DNA of 64,000 nucleotides from Melanopsichium pennsylvanicum (Eukaryota > Basidiomycota > Ustilaginomycetes > Ustilaginales): contig OAPG01000008.1 of NCBI GenBank assembly GCA_900208305.1, forward strand, positions 828,128 through 892,127, in the 5' to 3' direction. The notes below the pieces were generated by a model. It searched no databases. It had not been told where the DNA came from and saw only the letters and a program-made list of their open reading frames with translations. This document shows positions 54,692 through 64,000 of the stretch, piece after piece. The position numbers and the translations under genes are program-made. Every line of letters begins with the position of its first letter. The stretch's first letter is position 1.

Positions 54692-55926
54692 CTTGGCTGA
54701 AGGATGAAACAATCTTGTCAATCCAAGTCGGCTGAGGCCCACACATGCCACATTTATATGTCTTCGCTAACACTAGGCTCATATTCCAAGAGGCACTGTG
54801 TCTTGCTTGTTCAATTGCGTCAATCACACTCCTAAGTGGGCGAATGTACGAAAGTTGAAGCCCTACGTGGCGTACGAGAGAGACGAATGAAAACGCACTT
54901 GCCGGGCTTGCCATGTTTGCGCTGTGGACCTTGTGTCCGTCCGGAGGTGCCGACGTCTTGCAACACATTCGCTGCCACTCCAGATTCTGATTGACCTCTC
55001 CAAAGAGACTGCTTGTCACATTGAGGGGGAGGATAGCATCGCCGAGGAGGAACAAACAGCTCCGCAACTTAGGCCGAAGCGCTGGAAAACTTGGTTCAGC
55101 AAGGTGATTGCGGGGCTCCACGCGTTCACCTTCCGCGGAAATGTAAGACCGCGTACGCCACGCGGCTCTACCGTTCCTTCGGAAAGCTTTAAGGCGTCCA
55201 ACCTGGGCGGCAATGCAAATAAGACAGCGTGGGCCAAGCGGCTTCACCGCTCCTTGGGAAAAGTGCCAAGCTCCAGCTTAGGCCGCAATCTTTCTCCCTC
55301 ATCTTTGGAAGAGTGCGGGGAAGCGACGGCCCGCCACGGCCGCTGCAAGCGCAAAGGACATGATACAATGCCTTCTACATCTGGTCCACGTCGGCGAGCA
55401 ATTTCTCCATTGCCCAACCAAGACGGAACAGAATGTGAGAGCTCCCGCCAAACGGCGAGACTCGAAATCTACGCCGAAATTCACCGACGATGAAGGCGAG
55501 TGATCATCGTTTGCAATCTTCCGGTTTCACTCTTACGGTCGAGCAACAATGTATTGCCGGCCTGAAACGCACAAACACAGCTCCGGACCTTGAATTCCTC
55601 CGGCAGTCACAGTGGTTTCGCCCCTGGACCAAACTTTACTCAAGAGACATCTCGACAGGGGGAGAAAAGTTTGCTTGGCCTCACTTTCTGCTGTTGCTGC
55701 ACTAGCTACCACCGGACATGCAGCAAGTGTCTCAGACGGCCAAAGATTTACACGTATGTCTCCACAAAGCTTGTCAAAAGGCAGCGCAACGACTCTTGTC
55801 TCGCTGGTCTTGATGGCTGCTTCAATCAATTTTCTTTTCTCTATTATGAGGAGCCCAACGCTTACGATGTTATGCCCTCATACCGGTAACGTGACATCTC
55901 AATTTCTGCCTATGTTGTTTAATTTA
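54692..55926. promoter_or_regulatory. Upstream region of lyase 2
   Basis: 1.2 kb between lyase 2 and the MITE. It carries copy A of the inverted CGG element (55450-55481). A 190-codon frame (54924-55493) has no start codon near its beginning and no recognisable domain, so it is not called. Confidence 0.45.
55450..55481. promoter_or_regulatory. Inverted CGG/CCG element, copy A
   Basis: AAACGGCGA (55450-55458) and CGCCGAAATT (55472-55481), separated by 13 bp, repeat the arrangement upstream of lyase 1. The CGGCG/CGCCG arms are inverted. It lies 759-790 bp upstream of the lyase 2 start. Confidence 0.5.
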
Positions 55927-56277
55927 GGCAGGTTTTGAGACGACCAAATTTGACTTTTTTTTTGCGAGCCAAATTTCTCTATAATCACATTTTAGCTATT
56001 TGACTTGCGCTCATGGATCTAGCGTGAGTCAAACTGGACCCTTTTTAGCTCATGAATCATGGCTTCTTTTGAGACAAATCTCTAAGCTTCAGTCTAGCGT
56101 CACATTTCTGGCATTGACCTGACGCAGCCTTGCTTGCAGTCCAATGTATTTGGAAACCAAGAATGACGCGCCGCAAAAAAGCGCTTTTTTGAACCAAAAC
56201 CTGCTTTTCGAAAATTTTGGCTCATGAGCCAAATTTAACTTTCGCTCACGGCCGGTTGTGTCGTCCCAAAACCTCCC
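55927..56277. mobile_element. 351-bp MITE with mariner-type ends
   Basis: The ends are inverted repeats: GGCAGGTTTTGAGACGAC at 55927-55944 and, reading inward from the other side, GGGAGGTTTTGGGACGAC at 56260-56277 (16 of 18 match). Both ends abut TA dinucleotides (55925-55926 and 56278-56279), the target duplication of Tc1/mariner elements. The interior is AT-rich and non-coding, with a perfect GGCTCATGAGCC palindrome (56218-56229), a repeated GAGCCAAATTT word and inner inverted arms TTTGACT/AGTCAAA. No transposase; it would depend on an autonomous relative elsewhere. Confidence 0.8.
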
Positions 56278-56279
56278 TA

Positions 56280-56604
56280 TTAATGTGTTGAACATGCAGA
56301 GAGCCAAAGCTTGACGCTGAAAGCAGCATTGTCTCGAACAGCTTCATCTCTTGACAAAACACAGGCACGGTTACTGCGACACGGCGTTTGGCACGATGGA
56401 AGAGGTTTTTTTTAGGCTGCATCATCCACGATAAATGCTAATCTTTTGTTATCTATGAGATATAGCCTATTCTGACGAGTGGGTCTTACAAGTTGGTGTA
56501 ATAAATCAAAGCTGTCAGTATACGGATAATGATCGACACCCCTTTCCGCAAGTTTGTCGTCTCGTCATCAAAACGCTAGAGCGAGCTCTGAATCAGCCAA
56601 GCCA
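56280..56604. other. Gap between MITE and fasciclin gene
   Basis: 325 bp of 3' flank, nothing recognised. Confidence 0.5.
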
Positions 56605-57439
56605 TTAACAATAAGCGAGGTTCGGGTTACTACACGAGCCTGGAATGAACGCTTGTGGTTCGGCAGGGAGCTGAACGTTATAAATCTGGGCTGAAGGATC
56701 AAGTACATGGTCGACAATGTGGACCATACCCTGTTGAAACGCAGAAAATGAACATGTCAGCACTGCTTACACATGGAGTCTATCTCGTGGCCGCAAAGCT
56801 TGGGGGCAATCCTCACCTTGGTGATGTTGTTGTCTGGATTCGTGACCGTCGCAACGCCATTCAGTACCAGCTTTCCCGCTGACAATTTGGCACCGATATA
56901 CTGATACGTTGCTGTCTGTATCCTGGTCTCAGTCGCGTTGAAGGCCGTTGAATTTAGAGCTGTGTTGGGGACGTAGTGGTGCATCATCTGATTTCCAAAC
57001 CACCATTTTCCCCGAGGCGTAGCTAAAAATGTCCGATAATACTCGCCCAGGTTTTCGAAGGCATCATTGCTGGGGGCAAAAAAGGTGAAATCCCACGTGG
57101 GCTCAGTCTGAAAAGCCTGCACAAAGCCTGTATGCGAAGCCGTGATCAGCTCAGTGCTTTCTTGGACATTGACTTTAGCTACCACCGGGGGAGGTTTAGA
57201 GCTGCAAAGTTCTACTAACCTGCGCTGCCATCAAGTAGACCGAGCAGAGTGCTTAGCTCGGGTTTGGCTTTGATGAAGTCCAGTAGAGTAGTTACTGATT
57301 GCGTTTTCGGTGGAAAGTAGACGTCTTGTGGCTGAGGTGCATAGCTGAGGGGCCGTCTCGAGCTCGATTGCGCTGAGACAAAACCCGCAGACGCGGCGAG
57401 GAGAATAGTAAATGATTTGAGAAGCATTATGCTATACAT
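56605..57439 (-). CDS. Secreted fasciclin-domain (FAS1) protein
   Basis: Three exons on the minus strand: 57439-57220, 57178-56817 and 56730-56605, with a short 41-nt first intron (GTTAGT...GGTAG) and an 86-nt second intron; 235 residues. The short first intron is the least certain junction. A second ATG (57427) gives the signal peptide MLLKSFTILLAASAGFVSA. FAS1 marks are VTTLLDFIKAKPELSTLLGLL, TFFAPSNDAFENL, the central HHYV, and GMVHIVDHVLDP near the end. FAS1 proteins are extracellular adhesion or wall proteins; some fungal ones are expressed on plant contact. There is no GPI signal, and the C-terminus ends in a Cys pair (CSNPNLAYC). It shares a 683-bp promoter with the GH27 gene. Confidence 0.88.
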
Positions 57440-58122
57440 CCTGATACAGCGTAATGAAATGCATCAAGAATGGAGCCGAGAGCAAATCACGCTTTCCCCA
57501 TTATATATGGTCACCAGCAGCAGACACTCGAATGAGGTGACAAGGTGACAACCGGCCCACACAGTGAATTGCCGAGACAGCATGGCAGAGTCAAGCATCG
57601 CTGCTCCGTGCAAGTGATCGTCCTTAAACTTGTGGTTACTCTCTAAAGCAAGTTTGTCTCCACGCTGTCTGGTCCGCGGGTCGGGGCTTGGACCAGCTTC
57701 TTTGTATTGTGCTTTGGCCCGGAGAGTCGGAAGAAGTGTCGGCTTTTCACTGATCCGCACGCACCTACTCGACTTGTCCGCCTCGTGAACATTTCCCTAG
57801 CAAAAGTCGACGAACTCCTTCCCCGCAAAGCTCCTCTCAATCCAATGCAACTTGACAGACTAAGAGGTTGGAGGGGCAAGTTCCGTCAAGGCCGAAGCTT
57901 GGCGCCCTTACTCATAAAAAATATCGTGGAACAAATTCCATAAAAAAATGTTGCGTCGATGGATGTGCTCCGAAAGTGGCGCAGCTCCGACACTTGTGCA
58001 CTAGAGAATACTCCGTGTGCCCTCTCCTAGCCAACTTGCCACTTGTGTAGGTTGCTTATAAGTATAACGCCCAAGCCTCATCTAAATCGCTCGCATTCAC
58101 ATGGCACAAAGAAGCCGACACC
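57440..58122. promoter_or_regulatory. Divergent promoter, fasciclin and GH27
   Basis: 683 bp between the two starts, with several GCCGA/TCGGC words but no copy of the CGG inverted element as perfect as those upstream of the lyases. Confidence 0.5.
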
Positions 58123-59513
58123 ATGAAGTCTTTCAAGCAAATCCTTGCAGCCACAGCCATCTTGCTCAGCTGTAGCGATGTGGCACGAGGCGCTTCCCAA
58201 GCGACGCCACAGATGGGATGGAACACGTAAGTTGAAACAGCACAGAACATCGCTTTTAATTATCGCTGACAGTCTTGCACATATGCTATGAAGCATAGTT
58301 GGAATGCCTTCAAGTACAATGTAAGCCAAGATTTGCTCGTACACACAGCAGATCTGCTTGTCTCAACTGGGCTCAAGGATGCTGGATACACGAATCTTGT
58401 ACTCGATGACGGCTGGCAAGCCTTGAACAGAAGCGAAGATGGCAAGCCCCAGCCTAATGCTACCAAGTTTCCAAATGGTATCCCGCCGGTCGCGGAGCAC
58501 ATTCACCAAGCCGGTCTTAGATTCGGTATTTACATGACGAACGGGTGAGTAAATCAATCATGCAGCACAACACATAATTGTGACTGGGGAAACTCACCAG
58601 CAGCGGCGTCTTACGTTCTTCATCTTGCAGAATCAAGGGCTGTGGTCCAAACAGTCCAGGTTCCTGGGGATTTGAAGAGATCGACGCTCAGCAATTTGCC
58701 GACTGGAACGTTGATTATCTCAAGTACGACAATTGCGGAACTTTCGAGGCCGGAACGCATCCTCCGCAAAGCAGGTTCAGAGTCATGAGCAACGCCCTGC
58801 GAGAGACTGGTAGAGACATTCTCTATTCTCTTTGCCAATGGGGCGACCAATTCCCCTGGTACTGGGCCGATCAGGTCGCTCACTCTTATCGAATCAGCGG
58901 CGATATCACCGCCACATTTTCCGACAGGGGCAAAGACTGCGCATGCAAGACCGCGTATTGCTTGAACACGGGCTATGCTGGTTGCTCGGTCATGACCATC
59001 ATCCGGAAGATGCGCGAAATCTCGTATTTCCAACACCCAGGTTCCTTCGCGGACATGGACATGCTCGAAATTGGGATTGCCAACCTGACCTTACACGAAG
59101 AAAGAACTCACTTCTCGTTTTGGGCAGCCCTCAAGTCCCCGCTCATTGTGGGCGCAGATCTTCGAAAGATTACTAACGAAACCCTCTCAGTACTCAAGAA
59201 CAAGAAGATGATTGCTGTAAACCAGGACAAGCTTGGCAGTGCAATCGAGTACCTACCCCATATCAGCAAGGAACTTGAACATCAAATCTGGGCGGGGCAG
59301 CTGAGCGGCAATCGCACCATTGTTTTGGCATTCAACGAGCTGAATGATACCATGACAATAGATGTGCCGTTCTCTTCGATACCCCGTCTCAACAACGGTA
59401 GCAGCTACAAGGTAGAGGATGTCTGGAGCGAGTCGAGCCAAACTGCGAGGAGTAGCATCACAGCAAGCCTCGAATCTCATGAGACGAAGGTTTACATTTT
59501 CAAAGAAGAGTAG
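58123..59513 (+). CDS. Secreted GH27 alpha-galactosidase
   Basis: Exons are 58123-58226, 58299-58544 and 58631-59513 (introns of 72 and 86 nt, GTAAGT and GTGAGT donors); 410 residues. Splicing restores the family start QMGWNTWNAFKYNVS and the block YMTNGIKGCGPNSPGSWG. A signal peptide covers about residues 1-24. Active-site motifs are LDDGW, the nucleophile Asp150 in YLKYDNC, and the acid/base Asp208 in YRISGDI; FWAALKSPLIVGADLR follows, then a C-terminal beta domain. It removes terminal alpha-1,6-galactose from galactomannan or raffinose-type sugars, or arabinopyranose in some members. It is the last CAZyme gene before the subtelomere and closes the cluster. Confidence 0.95.
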
Positions 59514-60175
59514 TGGTTGAGGCTAGGTTCCAGGGTTTGTGCGCTGGTCATGGTCATCGTTCACATTTGACCTTGCATTCATGTTAGAGATTCAATAGCA
59601 GGAGGCATCGCAGCCCTCAACAAGTTGTGTTAGAGTGTCAGGAACGGACACTTTAGAAAAAAAAGGACAGCCTCGGCAAGGTCTGTGTTTTGAGGATGAC
59701 GGCGAGAAGAGAGAGAGTGTGTGAGGTTACGGCTCAGCTATACTGAACTGGAGCCGTGGCTGAGCTTGAACTTGGAGCCAAAGCTCAGTGACTGCAGTCC
59801 CGGCCAAGCTCGTGACCTTATCCTGGCTATTGACACTGTAGCATCATCCTATTTACATCACTTCCAACATTTTGAAATCTGACGTATACTGGAAATTTTA
59901 ATTCAGTCAAATCAATCAATGTTTCTTCCTTTCCAAACCAAATTGCATTGATCAATGCGTTGTGATCAGAGACAGGAGAGATACAAGAACCACAGGACAG
60001 CAGGGCTTCACATTGGTGGTAACAAATTAGATATACAGTATAAGCAAGGTGAGATGGAAATGCAAAGCGCATGGAACATGCGCTTGCTTCACTGGAGCAG
60101 GAGAGTGCATGGCTGCATGCATAAGCAAAATGTAAGCAGAGGTGACGTGTTTGAAGCTGCGCTGAGCTAGCTTTG
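59514..60175. other. Proximal subtelomeric spacer
   Basis: No gene. It contains a 9-bp inverted repeat, AAGCGCATG-GAA-CATGCGCTT (60065-60085). Confidence 0.5.
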
Positions 60176-60780
60176 TCTCCTTCTGCTTCCTCTCCATCAT
60201 CTCACTTGCAGGTTGCTGTTGCAACTTGTTTCTTATTTTCAACAACAGAGCACTGCTTGCCACTAGCAGCATTCTCCTCAACACCTTGGCTTTTGGCAAA
60301 TTCTTCTCATTGTTGCAGTGCTGCTTGGTACCTTACTTGGTCTGATCTTGCCCAACCTCCAGATCATCTTGTTGACTGTTACCTTTCACTCCTGGTTGTG
60401 CTCAGCTGGTGCACTGCCCAGTTCTGTACCGCTGCCAAACAGCATTTCAATTTTATCTTTACCTCTCTCTTTTACCTTCTTCACTGCTGCCCATATTGCT
60501 CCATTGACCCAAGCAATCAACAGGTCTCCCAACATCTGGAGATAATGTGGTCCCCTAGTGTGGCAAGCAGGGTCAGATACCACCAGCATGCCCAACTGGA
60601 GTTGTGCCCAGTAGCCAACTTCTCAGCTGTGGCCTCAGGTTTGGTTGCCTTTGGCTGGGCCACTGCCCACATCCATCAACAACAGCTTGCCACAACTGGC
60701 ATTTTATCACAACATTGCCCAGCAGGGCTTGTACAGAGAGGTTTTGTGCCCTGGAGCTTGTGACCCTGGATCATCCTTGT
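60176..60780. repeat. CpG-depleted subtelomeric block
   Basis: About 600 bp containing a single CpG (at 60430) while TG and CA are plentiful; flanking DNA has normal CpG. This looks like old methylated repeat DNA that has lost CpGs by deamination. The 190-codon frame across it is a composition artefact. Confidence 0.55.
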
Positions 60781-61862
60781 GAGGCGGTTCTGCTTGCTGG
60801 CAAGCAGCAGATCTTGCACACTTAAGCCAATTGTCAGCGGTCGCGTGCCAGAGATCCGAATTCCCGTGAGAAAGCGCGACTTGCCGGATTTCAGTGAGTT
60901 CCGGCGGTTAAGCTTGGCCTCAACGGATATCGAAGAGAATCCCGCAAGTGGCAATCTCTTGACGGATATCGGCTGACCGCTGGTGACACTCCGTACAGAG
61001 GTAACGCGGCAAGCTTGGACGGGGTACTTGGTCGACGCGAGTGTCACGACGTCAACAGGATACTGCTGGTGGCTGGGTTAGACCTCAGCCGTCGTTGCCG
61101 GTGGAGATATGAGGGACTGGTTGTGGTGCCAGGCCCGCGGTTGAGGTTCCGCCTGTAGTTGAGGTGCTACAGCGTCGATTGAGGTGTCGACGACGTCTAT
61201 ACGTTGTTCTCCGTTCACCAACGGGGACACAGACTATATGGATCGCAATAAATGGTATTGCGATGTGCGACGTGTGAAGAGTATGATAAGTACGACGTAC
61301 TGATAACTATGTGTGACTGAGATATAAGATAGAGTGGATGAGCTTCCGCTCATCCGATAGCGGGGAACAGAGTATATATATATATGTATTGTGTGCGAGG
61401 TCCATCGGTACTGTACAACCTGCGTGCGTCAAGCTTGGACCCCCGCACGATAAGACTGCCCCTAGTCCTTTGGCAGGGTGCTTCCGAGCACGCCCGCGTG
61501 CTCTCTCTCCGTTGCCCCCTGGGCGTCGGTCGGCCCATGTGTCGTTCCGGCTGGCGTTGGTTGCCGCCGTCGCAGATGCTCCCCTTGCCATCGATACCTT
61601 TGATATCCGGCGAGTCACTGCCACTCGCCGAATTTCTGTGAGATCCGTCGAGACCTGCTCTCTCACCGGATTTCGTCCGATTCAACTTCTCGGTTCTGCG
61701 CTAACCTTAAATCCCATGAGCCCACCAATATCCACCAGATCTCCCTGAGATCCGTCGAGACATGCTCTCCCACCGGATCTCAGCCGATTCAACATCTCTG
61801 GTCTGCGCAGACCTCTTCCTTGGGACCCACTCCCGTGACACCGAGTTAGGCAATTAATGGCT
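60781..61862. repeat. CpG-rich subtelomeric segment with recurring 15-bp motif
   Basis: A degenerate word of the form GAtATCCGtcGAGac occurs at 61602-61616, 61640-61654 and 61747-61761 on the plus strand, and reverse-complemented at 60956-60970, 60917-60931 and 60878-60892. A block of about 70 bp is duplicated at 61639 and 61746 (period 107). A GGATGAGC-TTCC-GCTCATCC hairpin and a TATA run lie between (61336-61384). It may be a degenerate transposon, but I could not define ends. Confidence 0.45.
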
Positions 61863-62161
61863 TTTTCCTATTTCTGTTCTGGTTATGTTAAAGTCTCCTT
61901 TGGTTTCCTTGGTTGTGGGAAATTTTATGGCCCTTAGTTACGTTGATTGCAAGGTGTGGATTCTTGTGACACCGGGATTTACGTTGGCCTAGATCTATTA
62001 ACACAGCCAAAAATTTCTAGAGTCCGAGTTCCGCATTTCGAGCTCAAATTTCCAATTACTTTCGTCGTGGCAATTCGCCTTTCGTGTGCTCATCGTCGTT
62101 TAGTCCGATCTTCGTCTCCGCTTCTCCCTTCGCCATGTAGCACAAACGGGCGGTAGACGCG

Positions 62162-63331
62162 ATGTTTTACGATCTCAACATCCCGTGGCCGCAGGTTCTC
62201 GGGGCTGGATCCGGCTCTTCCGTCAACGCTGCATCACAACCTTCCAAGAAGAAAGCGAAGCAACAACAACCTATTCCGCAATCTTTTGCTTCCTCGTCGC
62301 CCCCTGCAACACCTGAGACTCCATCCACTCCTCTTTCATCACTCCGTGAAAAGGAGGCTACGATACTTGGTCAAATTGCGCTCGAACTTAACGAGCTGCG
62401 ATACTCGTACGTTGCCTTCAACCACATTGTCCACTCGAAGTACGATCCTGTCGTGCACCAGAACTCACTCGTCCCTTCCCGAGACGGTCGACCGAATCCG
62501 CCTTTTCCACAGCTCGATCCACGCACTTGCTTGAAAGGCAAGGTCAAAGCGAACTCTATTGGTGATGGGACCGGACTGATGCAACTTAGCCGCTTGACGC
62601 TCGTGCTCGACGACCAGTCGATGGCCAAATCTGGGACCGGCTGGGTCACCAACAACGCCAGTGCTCTTCAAAGCTACGACCTGCTCGCTGTCCGACCCAC
62701 AACAGAAGCCGCATTTCAACATGCATGCTTGACACTATCAGATCTCAAGCCATTCAGTATCGACATTATCTCGCTCGACTTTGGAGCCCAGTCACGTTTG
62801 CCCTTCTTCCTCAAGCGCTCTACTGTCCATGCTGCGCTCGAGAACGGCGTCCAGTTTGAGATCACTTACTCACAAGCTGTCTCAGATGACGGCACAAAGG
62901 CAAGGAGGAACCTCATAAGCGGCGCCAGAGATCTACTTCGTGTGACAAACGGCAAGGGCATTTTTTTTTCATCTGGTGCAACAGAGGCGCTTTCCTTACG
63001 TGCCCCGTTCGATGTCATCAACCTCGGTGCTATCTTTGGTCTCAACCAATCGGCAGCCAGGGATGCAATTTCCAACAACTGCAGGAGTCTGGTGCTGCGT
63101 TCACAGACCCGTAAAACGTACAGAGGTGTGGTCTCTCACCCTGTTGTTCTCCTCCCTGGCCCGAACAAGGCGGCAATTGGCGCTGTCTTTGTCGGCTCTG
63201 GAGCGCAATCGGCTGACCCAGGCTCGTTCGACTCGATCGGCAAGAAGCGCAAGGCGCTTCAGAATGACGGTTCGCTTGCGCCCTCCCCAATCGAGGTTGC
63301 TCGATCGAAAAACAAGAAGCCAAGGACGTAA
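62162..63331 (+). CDS. RPP30: RNase P/MRP protein subunit p30
   Basis: A single exon encodes 389 residues, starting at the ATG at 62162 with the diagnostic MFYDLNIPWP. After a Lys/Gln/Pro-rich insertion, the PHP-like TIM-barrel domain of RPP30/Rpp1 follows: ELRYSYVAFNH, FSIDIISLDFGAQSRLPFFLK, STVHAALENGVQFEITYSQAV, RRNLISGARDLLRVTNGKGI and RAPFDVINLGAIFGL. A basic tail (KKRKAL, KNKKPR) can act as a nuclear signal and contact RNA. The protein is a core subunit of nuclear RNase P (tRNA 5' processing) and RNase MRP (rRNA processing), and is essential in yeast. It ends only about 535 bp before the telomere repeats. Confidence 0.93.
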   Translation: MFYDLNIPWPQVLGAGSGSSVNAASQPSKKKAKQQQPIPQSFASSSPPATPETPSTPLSSLREKEATILGQIALELNELRYSYVAFNHIVHSKYDPVVHQNSLVPSRDGRPNPPFPQLDPRTCLKGKVKANSIGDGTGLMQLSRLTLVLDDQSMAKSGTGWVTNNASALQSYDLLAVRPTTEAAFQHACLTLSDLKPFSIDIISLDFGAQSRLPFFLKRSTVHAALENGVQFEITYSQAVSDDGTKARRNLISGARDLLRVTNGKGIFFSSGATEALSLRAPFDVINLGAIFGLNQSAARDAISNNCRSLVLRSQTRKTYRGVVSHPVVLLPGPNKAAIGAVFVGSGAQSADPGSFDSIGKKRKALQNDGSLAPSPIEVARSKNKKPRT

Positions 63332-63864
63332 TCCCGTTGGCTCGCCAACCTGTGAGCCTGACACACTCTATCTTGCAACTTGTAGAATGCATCGTAGGCA
63401 CACATGTCTCGCCTATACTTTCCTGTCGCCAGCATTCTGTCAATCTTATCGCGATCGTTCTGTTTGTCTCCCAGCGTGCATCTCATCGTCTGTGTTGCCA
63501 AATTAACGTATCTCTGAGGAACTACCCTGCAAATGCCGCCCCGTCACCATTGTCTCATGTGGCTCACTAGAGTTACAACATTACAAGAAGAATGCAACAG
63601 GAACTTGATCGGATTTGATGAATGCCAGGGAAAGGCAAGCATCTTGACAATGCTATCAACTCTGAAAGGGCATAACAAGAGTGACAAAAAAGATGTGCAA
63701 GAAATCACAATGACATTGGCATGAGCTCTGCTTTCAATCAAATACAATCCATTGCATTGGGCATAAAAGGACCCTGTTTGTCACAGCAGGCCTGTTCAAC
63801 TGGCCAATGCATTACTTGGCTTGACCCCAGTTGCCAGAGGATGGCAGGGGATTGCTTCGCAAGA
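63332..63864. other. RPP30 3' flank and telomere-adjacent DNA
   Basis: No gene. From about 63721 to 63856 there is not one CpG, as in the block at 60176-60780, up to the start of the telomere repeats. Confidence 0.5.
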
Positions 63865-63865
63865 A

Positions 63866-64000
63866 GGGTTAGGGTTAGGGTTAGGGTTAGGGTTAGGGTT
63901 AGGGTTAGGGTTAGGGTTAGGGTTAGGGTTAGGGTTAGGGTTAGGGTTAGGGTTAGGGTTAGGGTTAGGGTTAGGGTTAGGGTTAGGGTTAGGGTTAGGG
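63866..64000. repeat. Telomere, (TTAGGG)22
   Basis: GGG followed by 22 perfect TTAGGG units (63869-64000) reaching the last base, with no variant unit. The G-rich strand reads outward on the plus strand, so this is the right end of the chromosome and 64000 lies in the telomere itself. The true length is not known, because the sequence simply ends here. Confidence 0.99.

Noticed and set aside
54924..55493. A 189-codon frame upstream of lyase 2, perhaps a gene remnant
   Set aside because: It starts with GTG, its only Met is far inside, and it has no recognisable domain. The conserved CGG element at 55450 explains part of it better as promoter.
60173..60763. A 196-codon frame in the subtelomere
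   Set aside because: It lies wholly in CpG-depleted pyrimidine-rich DNA; the Cys/Ser/Leu-rich product is a composition effect.
60838..61862. A solo LTR of a copia-type element
   Set aside because: TGTTGA...CA-like ends and a TATA run are suggestive, but I could not find matching ends, a target duplication, a primer-binding site or reverse transcriptase.
63866..64000. An interstitial telomere repeat rather than a chromosome end
   Set aside because: The array is perfect and runs to the last base with the G-rich strand outward, as expected at a true right end. Interstitial arrays normally decay.

Overview
The window is the right-hand end of a fungal chromosome. It closes with 22 perfect TTAGGG units running G-rich strand outward. 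Large intron-poor genes, short introns with GTAAGT/GTGAGT donors, and long Ser/Asn/His/Gly-rich tracts in the condensin, CDK8 and CCR4 proteins point to a smut-type basidiomycete (Ustilaginomycotina). That placement is inferred from gene style, not from a database match.

Layout. Positions 1-32.5 kb are mostly housekeeping: a His-rich hydrophilic protein (3.3 kb), a STEEP1/CXorf56-like protein (4.8-5.5 kb, minus), SMC4 condensin (6.0-11.1 kb), a divergent SDR-like membrane protein (minus), the Mediator kinase CDK8/Ssn3, CCR4 deadenylase (minus), cytosolic HSP90 with one intron, a decayed unknown gene (23.4-25.3 kb), a BCAS3-like WD40 protein (minus) and a membrane SDR (minus). A 3.1-kb gene-poor gap (32.5-35.6 kb) separates this block from the accessory block.

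The accessory block, 35.6-59.5 kb, is a run of ten genes that read together as a subtelomeric polysaccharide-utilisation cluster: an MFS transporter of the anion:cation symporter type, a GH43-like secreted glycosidase, a GH28/GH49-like beta-helix glycosidase, a Zn2Cys6 regulator, a secreted type-B carboxylesterase, two alginate-lyase-fold secreted proteins, a GH88 unsaturated glucuronyl hydrolase without a signal peptide, a secreted fasciclin protein and a GH27 alpha-galactosidase. The logic is outside-in: secreted lyases would leave 4,5-unsaturated uronic ends, the transporter could import products, and the leaderless GH88 would remove the unsaturated sugar inside the cell. A conserved inverted CGG/CCG promoter element lies upstream of both lyase genes. 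A 351-bp mariner-type MITE lies between the second lyase and the fasciclin gene.

From 59.5 kb to the end is subtelomere: a 600-bp sequence with only one CpG, a CpG-rich segment built around a recurring 15-bp motif, the RNase P/MRP subunit RPP30 gene ending about 0.5 kb from the telomere, another CpG-poor stretch, then the telomere itself. I found no convincing tRNA, rRNA, CRISPR array or intact transposase.
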